DNA of 64,000 nt from Eubacteriaceae bacterium (GTDB lineage Bacteria; Bacillota; Clostridia; Lachnospirales; Lachnospiraceae). The stretch is taken from the NCBI GenBank assembly GCA_902362875.1, contig CABIYF010000010.1, forward strand, positions 1 to 64,000. Reading direction: 5' to 3'. Positions 1 through 7,285 of the stretch are shown piece after piece. Numbering within the stretch: the stretch's first letter is position 1; every line of letters begins with the position of its first letter. A model generated the notes under the pieces. The model made no database searches. It was not told the origin of the DNA and worked only from the letters and a program-made list of their open reading frames with translations. A program made the translations under genes and the position numbers.

Positions 1-99
1 AGCGACCGTTCAAAACGGCGAGCAAAATTTCTGGTCTGGATCTGCTATGCTATTATTTCGTTTTTCTCATATACAATGAACGACTATCCAAATTACAAT

Positions 100-609
100 T
101 TAATTAGCATAAAACACCGCCAACAAGAATCCACTTACAGCCGCACTCCCCAAAACAGCACAAACCAACACAACAATTTCTGCCCTGCGCTCATTCCGAC
201 AGATTTTACGAAGCAGAGAATAACCCAAAATCCCAACAATTCCTCCAGCCGTATTCATGATCACATCCGTAATATCACTGCGCCCAATCGCCAAAACATA
301 CTGCATAACCTCATAAATCAAACTCACACAGAAAAAAGACAACACTTTCTCAGACAAATTCCAATGTCGATACAAAACCCCAATATAAATTCCAAAAGGG
401 CAGAAGACAAGTACATTATCGATTATCTCAGAAAAATTGATCCGCCCATTCGTGATCATGGCGCCTTTGAATGGTATCAGATTAAGGCTTCGTATCCCAT
501 GATCGATCGTGTCAAAAGAAATTGCCATTTTGAATAAAATGATCCAAGTTAATGCCGCCAGATAAAATACAAATAATAGGTGAAGTAAAAATGTTCGTTT
601 GTTTTTCAT
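100..609 (-). CDS. VanZ-like membrane protein
   Basis: A 169-residue protein with about four or five hydrophobic segments and the VanZ-family pattern: an N-terminal helix, a loop containing N-L-I-P-F, a segment with D-N-V-L-V-F-C-P-F-G and the E-V-M-Q-Y helix followed by R-S-D-I-T-D-V-I-M-N-T-G-G. VanZ itself gives low-level teicoplanin resistance, but most relatives have no known role. An upstream in-frame ATG at 780 would add 57 residues, but the ATG at 609 is preceded by AAGGAGG and begins the usual VanZ hydrophobic start, so it was chosen. It stands alone, read away from the flavoenzyme gene's terminator. The family call is fairly sure; the function is not. Confidence 0.75.
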   Translation of the reverse strand: MKNKRTFLLHLLFVFYLAALTWIILFKMAISFDTIDHGIRSLNLIPFKGAMITNGRINFSEIIDNVLVFCPFGIYIGVLYRHWNLSEKVLSFFCVSLIYEVMQYVLAIGRSDITDVIMNTAGGIVGILGYSLLRKICRNERRAEIVVLVCAVLGSAAVSGFLLAVFYAN

Positions 610-738
610 AAAAAATCCTCCTTGATCGTTATGATATGATCTTAACAAAGAAAAGAAACGAATAAGTTGATGTTTTTCTTTCAGTTTTCTTAAGATATTA
701 GTGTAAGTAAAGAGGAGCAGAAAAGAAGAGGTGCAAAC

Positions 739-776
739 AAAAAAGCCTGAAGATAAAGAATTCTTCAGACTTTTTT
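739..776 (-). terminator. Rho-independent terminator of the first flavoenzyme gene
   Basis: Arms AAAAAAGCCTGAAGA and TTCTTCAGACTTTTTT form a long stem ending in T residues when read on the minus strand, about 100 bp after the stop of the 880-2877 gene. Confidence 0.8.
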
Positions 777-879
777 GCAACTTTTATATTTATTTTTAAG
801 GTAGGTAGGATAGCAAGTTAAAATTTAAACTGCTTTATTGTATATTTGTTATTATTATATGTTTTTTGTTAAGCATATC

Positions 880-2877
880 TTACAGATATTCGTGATCTGC
901 AAGTACGTTTAAGATGTTATGTCCTTCCTGAACACCATCAATGATTCGTCTAGCACGAACACTGTCACCGATGTTGATGATCTCAACGTTTGTATCAGCG
1001 AATTCTTCACGGATTTCATCAAGAACAGGAGCGTTAGCTCTCATTCCTAAGCATACGAATCCATAATCGAATGGAAGATCTTTTTCTTCTCCATCAACTT
1101 TTACTGTGAAGGAATCAGCTTTTACTTCGCAAAGAGCTGTTTCAGTCATCTGGTTTACATTGTGTTCTCTCATTAATGTGTTTGTTCCACATTTAGATAC
1201 TGGGTCTAAGTCTTTACCAATCTGAGGCATCATTTCTACGATGCTTACTTCAGCACCTTTAGGAGCGAAGTATTCAACAACGTCAAGACCTACAGCACCA
1301 CCACCAACTACAACGACTTTCTTACCTGTGCAGTCTTCTGGATAATCAGCTAAGTGGTTGATCATTCCTGTGATAGAAGCTACTTTAGATCCCTCTTTGT
1401 CGATGTGGTCATGTAATCCTTTGATTGGTGGAAGTAAAGGATTAGAACCTGTTGAGTTAACGATGATGTTTGGATGCAGTGCTTTAATTAATGGCAGAGT
1501 TGCTTCCTGTCCTTTGAAGATAAACAGGTTTATTAATTTAGAAGCACGGTTTACAAGGTAGTCAGGGAAGTCTCTTAAACGTTTCTTATCTGGAATCTTA
1601 GAGATTTCAACAGCTAATCCACCAAGATGATCGTTCTTTTCGAATAAGAATGTAGTACATCCAACTTCAGCAGCAGTACAAGCAGCTTCAAGACCAGCAG
1701 TACCACCACCGATAACAACTACGTTACAAGGTTTATTTACTTTTTTCTTCTTATAGTCAAATCCAGAGTTTACAGTAGGATTTACTGTACAACGGATAGG
1801 ACGGTTAACTCCGATACGGTTTCCAGCACATCCAACGTTACAAGAGATACATTTTCTGATCTCGTCTTCACGTCCTGTAGCTACTTTTTTCACCCAGTGA
1901 GGATCAGCGATCAGTCCACGACCCATACCGATGATATCAGCATCACCGCGGTCTAAGATATCGTCAGCGACACGAGGATCACGGATGTTACCCATAGTTA
2001 CACAAGGTTTGTTGTATTTTTCTCTAACGGCTTTTGCCATGTAAGATCTCCAACCATCTTTTAAGTAGTTAGCATCGATCTGGAACTGAAGAGAACCATT
2101 TAATCCAGCGGATACGTCAAATGCGTCAACTTCTTCCTGGAAGTAAGAAAGTAACTCTAAAGTATCTTCTAATGTGTTTCCACCTTCCATCAGTTCATCA
2201 GCACTGATACGAACGAAGATAGGGAACATAGGACCAACCTGTTTACGAACTTCTTCAACAACTAATTTTGTGAAGCGGGCACGGTTTTCTGGACAGCCAC
2301 CGAATTCGTCTGTACGTTTATTCGTTGTAGGGGACATAAACTGGCTTAATAAGTAAGAATGTCCTGCATGAATCTCAACACAGTCAAATCCACAAGCCTG
2401 TGCACGAGCAGCAGCTTCTCCATATTTTTTTACAATTTCATAAATTTCTTCTACTTTAAGAGGGCGAGGGATTTCTCCACCTGCTTTTGATGGGATATCA
2501 GATGCAGATACTGGCTGCATATTTGTTCTTTTAGACTGAGCAGAAGCACCAGCGTGGTTTAACTGAACACCAACGCAAGCTCCGTGAGCGTGTAATGTTT
2601 CACATAATTTGAAGAAACGTGGCATATAGTTGTCATGATCGATACGGATCTGAGTTGTTCCGTTAGATCCAAGTGGTGAATCAACACTTGCGTTTTCAAC
2701 CATGATCAGACCAACTCCTCCTTTTGCTCTTTCTGTATAGTAATCAATGTGTAAGAAACTCATTTCTCCTGTCTGTTCACCATAGTTCGTTCCCATTGGT
2801 GTCATCATGATACGGTTTCTCATTGTCATGTTCTTAATTGTTAATGGTGTGAAAATGTTTTTATAATTGCTTTTCAT
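880..2877 (-). CDS. NADH:flavin oxidoreductase / enoate reductase-like flavoenzyme (Old Yellow Enzyme family), copy 1
   Basis: A 665-residue protein of the family of 2,4-dienoyl-CoA reductase (FadH), BaiCD and clostridial enoate reductase, which use FMN, a [4Fe-4S] cluster and FAD to reduce activated C=C bonds with NAD(P)H. Seen: an FMN TIM barrel (about 1-340) with the substrate-binding pair H170/H173 in I-H-A-G-H-S-Y; cluster cysteines C343, C346, C350, C363; an FAD-binding V-V-V-I-G-G-G-T-A-G (386-395); and a nucleotide-binding V-V-V-V-G-G-G (521-527). ATG follows GGAGG by a normal distance. Its promoter shares a LysR box with those of aroE and the second MFS gene, so it probably acts on a quinate/shikimate-derived enone such as 3-dehydroshikimate; that substrate is inference. 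A 662-residue paralog lies at 12256-14244. Confidence 0.9.
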   Translation of the reverse strand: MKSNYKNIFTPLTIKNMTMRNRIMMTPMGTNYGEQTGEMSFLHIDYYTERAKGGVGLIMVENASVDSPLGSNGTTQIRIDHDNYMPRFFKLCETLHAHGACVGVQLNHAGASAQSKRTNMQPVSASDIPSKAGGEIPRPLKVEEIYEIVKKYGEAAARAQACGFDCVEIHAGHSYLLSQFMSPTTNKRTDEFGGCPENRARFTKLVVEEVRKQVGPMFPIFVRISADELMEGGNTLEDTLELLSYFQEEVDAFDVSAGLNGSLQFQIDANYLKDGWRSYMAKAVREKYNKPCVTMGNIRDPRVADDILDRGDADIIGMGRGLIADPHWVKKVATGREDEIRKCISCNVGCAGNRIGVNRPIRCTVNPTVNSGFDYKKKKVNKPCNVVVIGGGTAGLEAACTAAEVGCTTFLFEKNDHLGGLAVEISKIPDKKRLRDFPDYLVNRASKLINLFIFKGQEATLPLIKALHPNIIVNSTGSNPLLPPIKGLHDHIDKEGSKVASITGMINHLADYPEDCTGKKVVVVGGGAVGLDVVEYFAPKGAEVSIVEMMPQIGKDLDPVSKCGTNTLMREHNVNQMTETALCEVKADSFTVKVDGEEKDLPFDYGFVCLGMRANAPVLDEIREEFADTNVEIINIGDSVRARRIIDGVQEGHNILNVLADHEYL

Positions 2878-2939
2878 TAGAATTGAACCTCCAAAAAATT
2901 AAATCCAAAAAATCAAAAAATTAAATTCCATATAATCGA

Positions 2940-2968
2940 GGTTGTCAGAATCATAAATGTTTGGGTGA
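2940..2968 (-). promoter_or_regulatory. Shared 5' leader element (copy A)
   Basis: On the plus strand GGTTGT-N17-GGGTGA, matching copies at 4055-4082 and 7225-7251. Here it is inverted relative to the gene it precedes and lies about 12-40 nt after the predicted start of the flavoenzyme transcript. It overlaps a hairpin with arms ATCATAAA and TTTATGAT. Either a protein-binding site or an RNA element; the inverted orientation favours DNA binding. Confidence 0.5.
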
Positions 2969-2986
2969 ATGATTTATGATGGCTTT

Positions 2987-3015
2987 AGTATAACATGAAG
3001 TTAATTATTTAACAA
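2987..3015 (-). promoter_or_regulatory. Promoter of flavoenzyme copy 1
   Basis: Minus strand -35 TTGTTA (3010-3015), 17 bp spacer, -10 TATACT (2987-2992). From the LysR box to the -10 it aligns closely with the second MFS promoter (7150-7216). Confidence 0.75.
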
Positions 3016-3034
3016 ATAAATCTTTTTTGGAAAA

Positions 3035-3925
3035 TCAATAGAAAATATCTATCGTTTCTTTTGTGAAGTCAATAAACTTACGAACGGCTGGAATCATCGG
3101 CATATTTTTAAGGTACGCCATATAAACAGTGTGATAAGGTTTTACATTACTAAGATGAAGGATCTCTACATCATATTCCTGTAAAGATTCCACATGGGCA
3201 ACAAAACCAATTCCAAAATCTTCTGCAACAAGAGAAGCAATCGCATTCTCATCGGAAGATTCGAAAGCAATGGATGGCTTGATATGGTTCTGCTTGTAAA
3301 TGGAATTGGTAAAACGTCCAAGACCAGAAGTTTTATCATAACCAATGACAGGATAGTCAAGCAGATCTTCCAAAACGAGATCTTTCTTATATTTTAATGG
3401 ATGTTCTGGAGGCGTAATAATGACCATCTCCTGATTAACAACCGGTACAAACTCGACTTCCGGTTCATCAGGAACGAGAGAACCAAAGACAACGTCATAT
3501 TTTTCATTTTTCAGATCAGAGATCAGATTCTTCGTGATCTCCTGACTTAAAGAAAATGTGATTTCGTGATTTTCCTGCTGATTTAAGAAACTTCGCACTA
3601 ATCTTGGAATATAACTTTTGGCAAGTGGGAATACATAACCGATATCGATATGCCCACTGGAACTGCCGGCTAAGGATTTCATTTTATTCTCTGCAACTTT
3701 GATTTCTTCTATGATACGGTTCACATGTTCCAAAAAGATAGAACCATATTTGGTAAGTTCGATATTCCGTCCGTTTTTTTGAAATAAAGAAACACCAAGT
3801 TCCTCTTCAAGATTGGCAATCGAACGGCTTAAACTTGGCTGAGAGATATTTAATTCTTTGGCTGCCTGGTGATAATGTTGTAATTGTGCAACTTTTTGAA
3901 AATAATACAGCTGATTTAAATTCAT
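3035..3925 (-). CDS. LysR-family transcriptional regulator of the quinate/shikimate region
   Basis: 296 residues: N-terminal winged helix-turn-helix (about 1-60, with Q-P-S-L-S-R-S-I-A-N-L-E-E-E-L-G) and a periplasmic-binding-protein-like effector domain (about 90-296), the standard LysR length. ATG follows GGAAGG. It lies between flavoenzyme copy 1 (same strand, downstream) and the divergent aroE operon, with which it shares an intergenic region holding a perfect T-N11-A palindrome. That palindrome covers this gene's own weak -35 region, which fits autorepression. The effector is unknown; a quinate or shikimate pathway acid is the natural guess. About the same length and architecture as the LysR at 14372-15259. 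Confidence 0.9.
   Translation of the reverse strand: MNLNQLYYFQKVAQLQHYHQAAKELNISQPSLSRSIANLEEELGVSLFQKNGRNIELTKYGSIFLEHVNRIIEEIKVAENKMKSLAGSSSGHIDIGYVFPLAKSYIPRLVRSFLNQQENHEITFSLSQEITKNLISDLKNEKYDVVFGSLVPDEPEVEFVPVVNQEMVIITPPEHPLKYKKDLVLEDLLDYPVIGYDKTSGLGRFTNSIYKQNHIKPSIAFESSDENAIASLVAEDFGIGFVAHVESLQEYDVEILHLSNVKPYHTVYMAYLKNMPMIPAVRKFIDFTKETIDIFY
3037..3053 (-). promoter_or_regulatory. LysR-type T-N11-A box (copy A)
   Basis: Minus strand GATA-N9-TATT, ending 44 bp before the -10 element, i.e. near -65 of the predicted start, the usual LysR recognition position. It lies inside the last codons of the lysR gene that precedes it. Same motif and spacing at 3978-3994 and 7150-7166. Confidence 0.65.
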
Positions 3926-3963
3926 ACAGACCTTCCTTATTATAATAATTAATGGTTACTGTC

Positions 3964-3992
3964 ATTATAACACAATTGATAGCCTGAAGCTA
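3964..3992 (-). promoter_or_regulatory. Putative lysR promoter
   Basis: Minus strand -10 TATAAT (3964-3969); the -35 position at 17 bp (TAGCTT, 3987-3992) is poor and sits inside the LysR palindrome 3976-3996. Confidence 0.5.
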
Positions 3993-3996
3993 TCAA
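3976..3996. promoter_or_regulatory. LysR operator between lysR and aroE (copy B)
   Basis: Perfect inverted repeat TTGATAGC-N5-GCTATCAA containing T-N11-A (GATA-N9-TATC, 3978-3994), centred near -65 of the aroE start. A second GATA-N9-TATC lies at 4009-4025, 31 bp (about three helical turns) downstream, overlapping the -35. This recognition-site/activation-site pair is the classic LysR activator layout. Confidence 0.8.
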
Positions 3997-4014
3997 AAAA
4001 CGCTAAAAGATATA

Positions 4015-4044
4015 TTGGAAGTATCAATCAATATGGCATATAAT
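4015..4044 (+). promoter_or_regulatory. aroE operon promoter
   Basis: -35 TTGGAA (4015-4020), 18 bp spacer, -10 TATAAT (4039-4044). Predicted start near 4051. Confidence 0.8.
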
Positions 4045-4054
4045 ATAGCCATAA

Positions 4055-4082
4055 GGTTGTTAAAAAATTAACTTTTGGGTGA
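4055..4082 (+). promoter_or_regulatory. Shared 5' leader element (copy B)
   Basis: GGTTGT-N16-GGGTGA with an internal GTTAA-N4-TTAAC inverted repeat, directly after the predicted transcription start of the aroE operon. Confidence 0.55.
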
Positions 4083-4123
4083 ATGAAACTAATAACAAGC
4101 ATATTATTTAAGGAGTAAAAATT

Positions 4124-4999
4124 ATGGCAGAGAGAATCACAGGACATACTGAATTAATCGGATTAATGGCTTATCCAATCAGACATTCAAGCTCACCTGC
4201 AATGCACAATGAAGCATTTGCAACATTAGGACTTGACTATGCATACTTAGCATTTGAAGTTGACAACAGCACATTAGAGGATGCAGTCAAAGGACTTCGT
4301 GCTTTAAAGATGGTTGGATCTAACGTATCAATGCCTAACAAAACAGTTGTAGGACAGTACTTAGATGAGTTATCTCCAGCTGCTAAAATGGCAGGAGCTG
4401 TTAACACAATCGTAAATGACAACGGAAAACTGATCGGACACATCACAGATGGTATCGGATACATGCAGTCATTAAAAGACAACGATATCGACGTGATCGG
4501 TAAAAAAATGACAATCGCTGGTGCCGGTGGAGCTGCGACAGCAATCGAAATCCAGGCTGCATTAGACGGTGTCAAAGAAATGTCAATCTTCAACATCAAA
4601 GATAAATTCTGGGCTAACGCTGAAGAAACAGTTAAGAAGATTCGTGAAAACACAGACTGTGTTGTAAATCTTTATGACTTAGATGACAAAGAAAAATTAA
4701 GAGAAGAAATCGCAGACAGCTACTTATTCGCACAGGCAACTGGTGTAGGAATGAAACCATTAGAAGGACAGTCTGTTGTTCCTGATGAAACATTTTTCCG
4801 TCCTGACCTGATCGTAACAGATACAGTTTACGCTCCAAGAGAGACAGAAACATTAAGACTTGCTAAGAAAGCTGGATGTAAGACAATGAACGGTCTTGGA
4901 ATGATGTTATTCCAGGGAGATGCTGCTTTCCACTTATGGACAGGAAAACATATGCCAATCGACCATATGAAAGAAGTATTAGATATCAAATATGACTAG
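4124..4999 (+). CDS. aroE: Quinate/shikimate dehydrogenase (YdiB-like AroE family)
   Basis: 291 residues. Oxidises quinate or shikimate to 3-dehydroquinate or 3-dehydroshikimate with NAD(P), or the reverse. Strong resemblance to E. coli YdiB over the whole length: substrate-binding S22/S24 region (H-S-S-S-P), catalytic K73 in N-V-S-M-P-N-K, partner D109 in I-T-D-G, Rossmann G-A-G-G-A-A-T, and the C-terminal T-M-N-G-L-G-M-M-L-F-Q-G. The N-V-S-M-P-N-K loop is YdiB-type rather than the N-V-T-x-P of biosynthetic AroE. It opens an operon with an MFS carrier and dehydroquinase under a LysR-controlled promoter, pointing to catabolic use rather than aromatic amino acid synthesis. RBS AAGGAG. Confidence 0.9.
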   Translation: MAERITGHTELIGLMAYPIRHSSSPAMHNEAFATLGLDYAYLAFEVDNSTLEDAVKGLRALKMVGSNVSMPNKTVVGQYLDELSPAAKMAGAVNTIVNDNGKLIGHITDGIGYMQSLKDNDIDVIGKKMTIAGAGGAATAIEIQAALDGVKEMSIFNIKDKFWANAEETVKKIRENTDCVVNLYDLDDKEKLREEIADSYLFAQATGVGMKPLEGQSVVPDETFFRPDLIVTDTVYAPRETETLRLAKKAGCKTMNGLGMMLFQGDAAFHLWTGKHMPIDHMKEVLDIKYD

Positions 5000-5041
5000 A
5001 GTTTAGTCATAACCATATAGCAAACGAGAGGAATTATAAAA

Positions 5042-6235
5042 ATGGATAAAAAATACATACCAAGTGCCTTAGTTCTTTATCTGAACTATTTCATTCATGG
5101 AATCGGGTGCTCAATCTTAAGTCAGCAGGTAGTAAAAGAAATGCTCGCAAGCCAGTGGGGATTAAAAGATGTTATGGCAGTAACTTCCATTGCAGCAGCA
5201 TTAGGACTGGGACGTTTAATCTCCCTTCCATTTGCAGGACCTTTATCTGACAAATTAGGACGTCGTTTATCAGTGATCATCGGATGTGCTTCATACGTTA
5301 TCTTCTTAGTAGGAATCGCATTTTCACCAAACACAACAATTGCTTATATCGCAGCAGTTCTTGGTGGTATCGCTAACTCATTCTTAGATACAGCAACATA
5401 CCCAGCTGTAACTGAAATTATTTACAAATATACAGGTATTGCAACAATGGGAATCAAATTCTTCATTTCCGTTGCACAGTTATTAATGCCTTTCTTCTTA
5501 GGTGTTGTAGCAGGAACAAGCATGTCATACTTAATGCTTCCAGTTGTAGCAGGTGTATGCATCGGTATCCTTGGAATCTTAGCAATCTTTGCTCCATTCC
5601 CAGCAACATCTGAAGCAGGTAAATCTGAATCCTTCATCAGCAACTTAAAGAATGCACATTTCTCTATCGAGAGTATTGCATTGATCCTGATCGGATTCAC
5701 AAGTACAGCAACATTCCAGTTATGGTTAAACTGTGCTCAGACATTTGGTACTGAAATTGCAAAAATTCCATCCGAAAATGTATCAGTTATGCAGACATAC
5801 TATTCTGCAGGTACAATGGTAGCATTATTTGTAACAAGTGCACTGATCACAAAATTCAAACAGGTAAGATTCTTAGTGATCTACCCAGCAATCTCTCTTG
5901 TAATGTTAGCATTAGTTTACATGATCAAGACACCTATGATCTGCTACGTTGGAGCATTCGTGATCGGATATGCAGCAGCAGGTGGAGTTCTTCAGATGGC
6001 AACAGCCGTTGTCAATGATCTGTTCCCTAAGATCAAAGGAACTATCACAAGTTTAGTTATGATCGCATCAAGTTTATGTAACTACACGATCTTAACAGCA
6101 GCTGCTAAGATGACATCTACAAATGTAATCATGATGAATATCGTAATTACAGCAATCGGAATCTTATTAGCACTTTTCGTAAACGTACGTTATGGTGTAT
6201 TATTAAAGAATGCAGAAGAAGCATCTAAAAATTAA
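5042..6235 (+). CDS. MFS transporter, probable quinate/shikimate carrier, copy 1
   Basis: 397 residues, about 12 membrane helices, with the MFS loop motif G-P-L-S-D-K-L-G-R-R after helix 2. It sits between aroE and aroD in one operon, so uptake of quinate or shikimate (or exchange with a product) is likely; substrate not shown by sequence. A clear paralog (most residues conserved, same start Y-I-S/P-A and L-Y-L-N-Y-F-I-H-G-I-G-C-S) follows at 7286-8446. RBS GAGAGG precedes the ATG. Confidence 0.85.
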   Translation: MDKKYIPSALVLYLNYFIHGIGCSILSQQVVKEMLASQWGLKDVMAVTSIAAALGLGRLISLPFAGPLSDKLGRRLSVIIGCASYVIFLVGIAFSPNTTIAYIAAVLGGIANSFLDTATYPAVTEIIYKYTGIATMGIKFFISVAQLLMPFFLGVVAGTSMSYLMLPVVAGVCIGILGILAIFAPFPATSEAGKSESFISNLKNAHFSIESIALILIGFTSTATFQLWLNCAQTFGTEIAKIPSENVSVMQTYYSAGTMVALFVTSALITKFKQVRFLVIYPAISLVMLALVYMIKTPMICYVGAFVIGYAAAGGVLQMATAVVNDLFPKIKGTITSLVMIASSLCNYTILTAAAKMTSTNVIMMNIVITAIGILLALFVNVRYGVLLKNAEEASKN

Positions 6236-6254
6236 TTAGTATTGGTAACGTGAA

Positions 6255-6278
6255 CTCCCAAGGTGAAAGCCTTGGGAG
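6255..6278 (+). other. Perfect intergenic hairpin between MFS gene and aroD
   Basis: CTCCCAAGG-N6-CCTTGGGAG, a 9 bp GC-rich stem without a T tract, 30 bp before the aroD start. Could be an mRNA stability or processing element within the operon. Confidence 0.6.
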
Positions 6279-6308
6279 AACATTCGGACAATAGGAGGAA
6301 AATTGTCA

Positions 6309-7076
6309 ATGAATACAGTAAAAGTAAGAAATATTGAAATCGGAAGCGGAGTTCCAAAAATTTGTGTACCTATCGTAGGTGTTACAAAAGATGAGATCAT
6401 CGCAGAAGCTAAAACATTTGACAGCATCCCTGTAGACGTTGTTGAATGGCGTGTTGACTGGTTCGAAGGCGTATTCGAATTCGATAAAGTAGAAGACGTA
6501 TTAAAAGATTTAAGAGAAGCTTTAGGTGAAACACCAATCCTCTTCACATTCCGTACATCTAAAGAAGGTGGAGAAAAAGCAATCGAAGCTGAACCTTACA
6601 AAGAATTAAACATCGCTGCTGCAAAAACAGGATATGTTGATCTTGTAGACGTAGAAGCATTCACAGGTGATGAAATCGTAAAAGAGATCGTAGCAGCTGC
6701 TCACGAATGTGGAGTAAAAGTTGTTGCATCTAACCATGACTTTGACAAAACACCTGAGAAAGATGAAATCGTAAGAAGACTTTGCAAAATGCAGGAACTT
6801 GGTGCTGACATCCCTAAGATCGCAGTTATGCCAACTTGCAGACGTGACGTATTAACACTTCTTTGTGCAACAGAAGAAATGTATACAGAACATGCAGATC
6901 GTCCAATCATCACAATGTCTATGGCAGGAACAGGACTGATCAGCCGTCTTTGCGGTGAAGTATTCGGATCTGCTTTAACATTCGGAGCAGCCAAGAAAGC
7001 ATCTGCACCTGGACAGGCAGCAGTGAATGACTTAAATAATATGCTTCAGTTCCTTCATGAAAATCAGGGATTATAA
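6309..7076 (+). CDS. aroD: 3-dehydroquinate dehydratase, type I
   Basis: 255 residues. Schiff-base class I dehydroquinase that interconverts 3-dehydroquinate and 3-dehydroshikimate. H143 (S-N-H-D-F) and Schiff-base K170 (P-K-I-A-V-M-P) fall at exactly the enteric AroD numbers when translation starts at ATG 6309, which supports this start over the TTG at 6303; AGGAGG lies 10 bp before the ATG. C-terminal S-A-P-G-Q substrate loop present. Third gene of the aroE-MFS-aroD operon. Type I enzymes occur in both biosynthetic and catabolic roles; here the neighbours favour catabolism. Confidence 0.95.
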   Translation: MNTVKVRNIEIGSGVPKICVPIVGVTKDEIIAEAKTFDSIPVDVVEWRVDWFEGVFEFDKVEDVLKDLREALGETPILFTFRTSKEGGEKAIEAEPYKELNIAAAKTGYVDLVDVEAFTGDEIVKEIVAAAHECGVKVVASNHDFDKTPEKDEIVRRLCKMQELGADIPKIAVMPTCRRDVLTLLCATEEMYTEHADRPIITMSMAGTGLISRLCGEVFGSALTFGAAKKASAPGQAAVNDLNNMLQFLHENQGL

Positions 7077-7094
7077 GAACTGATTCTTTAAAAA

Positions 7095-7150
7095 ATTAAA
7101 TTTAAAAGAGGAGAAGAGTCATAGATATTCTTTTCCTCTTTTTTAAATTC
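7095..7150 (+). terminator. Terminator after aroD
   Basis: Arms AAATTTAAAAGAGGA and TCCTCTTTTTTAAATT; the stem's T-rich right arm acts as the tract. Confidence 0.8.
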
Positions 7151-7166
7151 ATAAAAAATATCTATT
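7150..7166 (+). promoter_or_regulatory. LysR-type T-N11-A box (copy C)
   Basis: CATA-N9-TATT, ending 44 bp before the -10 at 7211, the same distance as copies A and B. Followed by TTGATTTT-N2-AAAAAAGATT, nearly identical to the flavoenzyme promoter. Confidence 0.65.
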
Positions 7167-7187
7167 GATTTTTGAAAAAAGATTCAT

Positions 7188-7216
7188 TTGTTTTATGATT
7201 TAAAAATTGTTATAGT
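7188..7216 (+). promoter_or_regulatory. Promoter of the second MFS gene
   Basis: -35 TTGTTT (7188-7193), 17 bp spacer, -10 TATAGT (7211-7216). Confidence 0.75.
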
Positions 7217-7224
7217 ATTAACGA

Positions 7225-7251
7225 GGTTGTTAAGAAATTAACTTTGGGTGA
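7225..7251 (+). promoter_or_regulatory. Shared 5' leader element (copy C)
   Basis: GGTTGT-N15-GGGTGA with internal GTTAA-N4-TTAAC, starting 8 bp after the -10 element. Confidence 0.55.
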
Positions 7252-7285
7252 TTTTAAAATATTATTTAACAATTGGAGAAGACAA

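Noticed and set aside
1..99. Possible end of an upstream gene
   Set aside because: Frames are open at the window edge but no recognisable protein tail or ribosome site; left unannotated.
76..537. Plus-strand open frame of 153 codons
   Set aside because: Antisense to the VanZ-like gene; residue mix (many N, Q, H, I) is that of a reverse-strand shadow.
2931..2936. Plus-strand TATAAT next to leader element copy A as a promoter
   Set aside because: No -35 at a fitting distance and no plus-strand gene downstream.
6303..6308. TTG start for aroD two codons earlier
   Set aside because: Only 4 bp from AGGAGG, and ATG 6309 gives the exact active-site numbering of known AroD.
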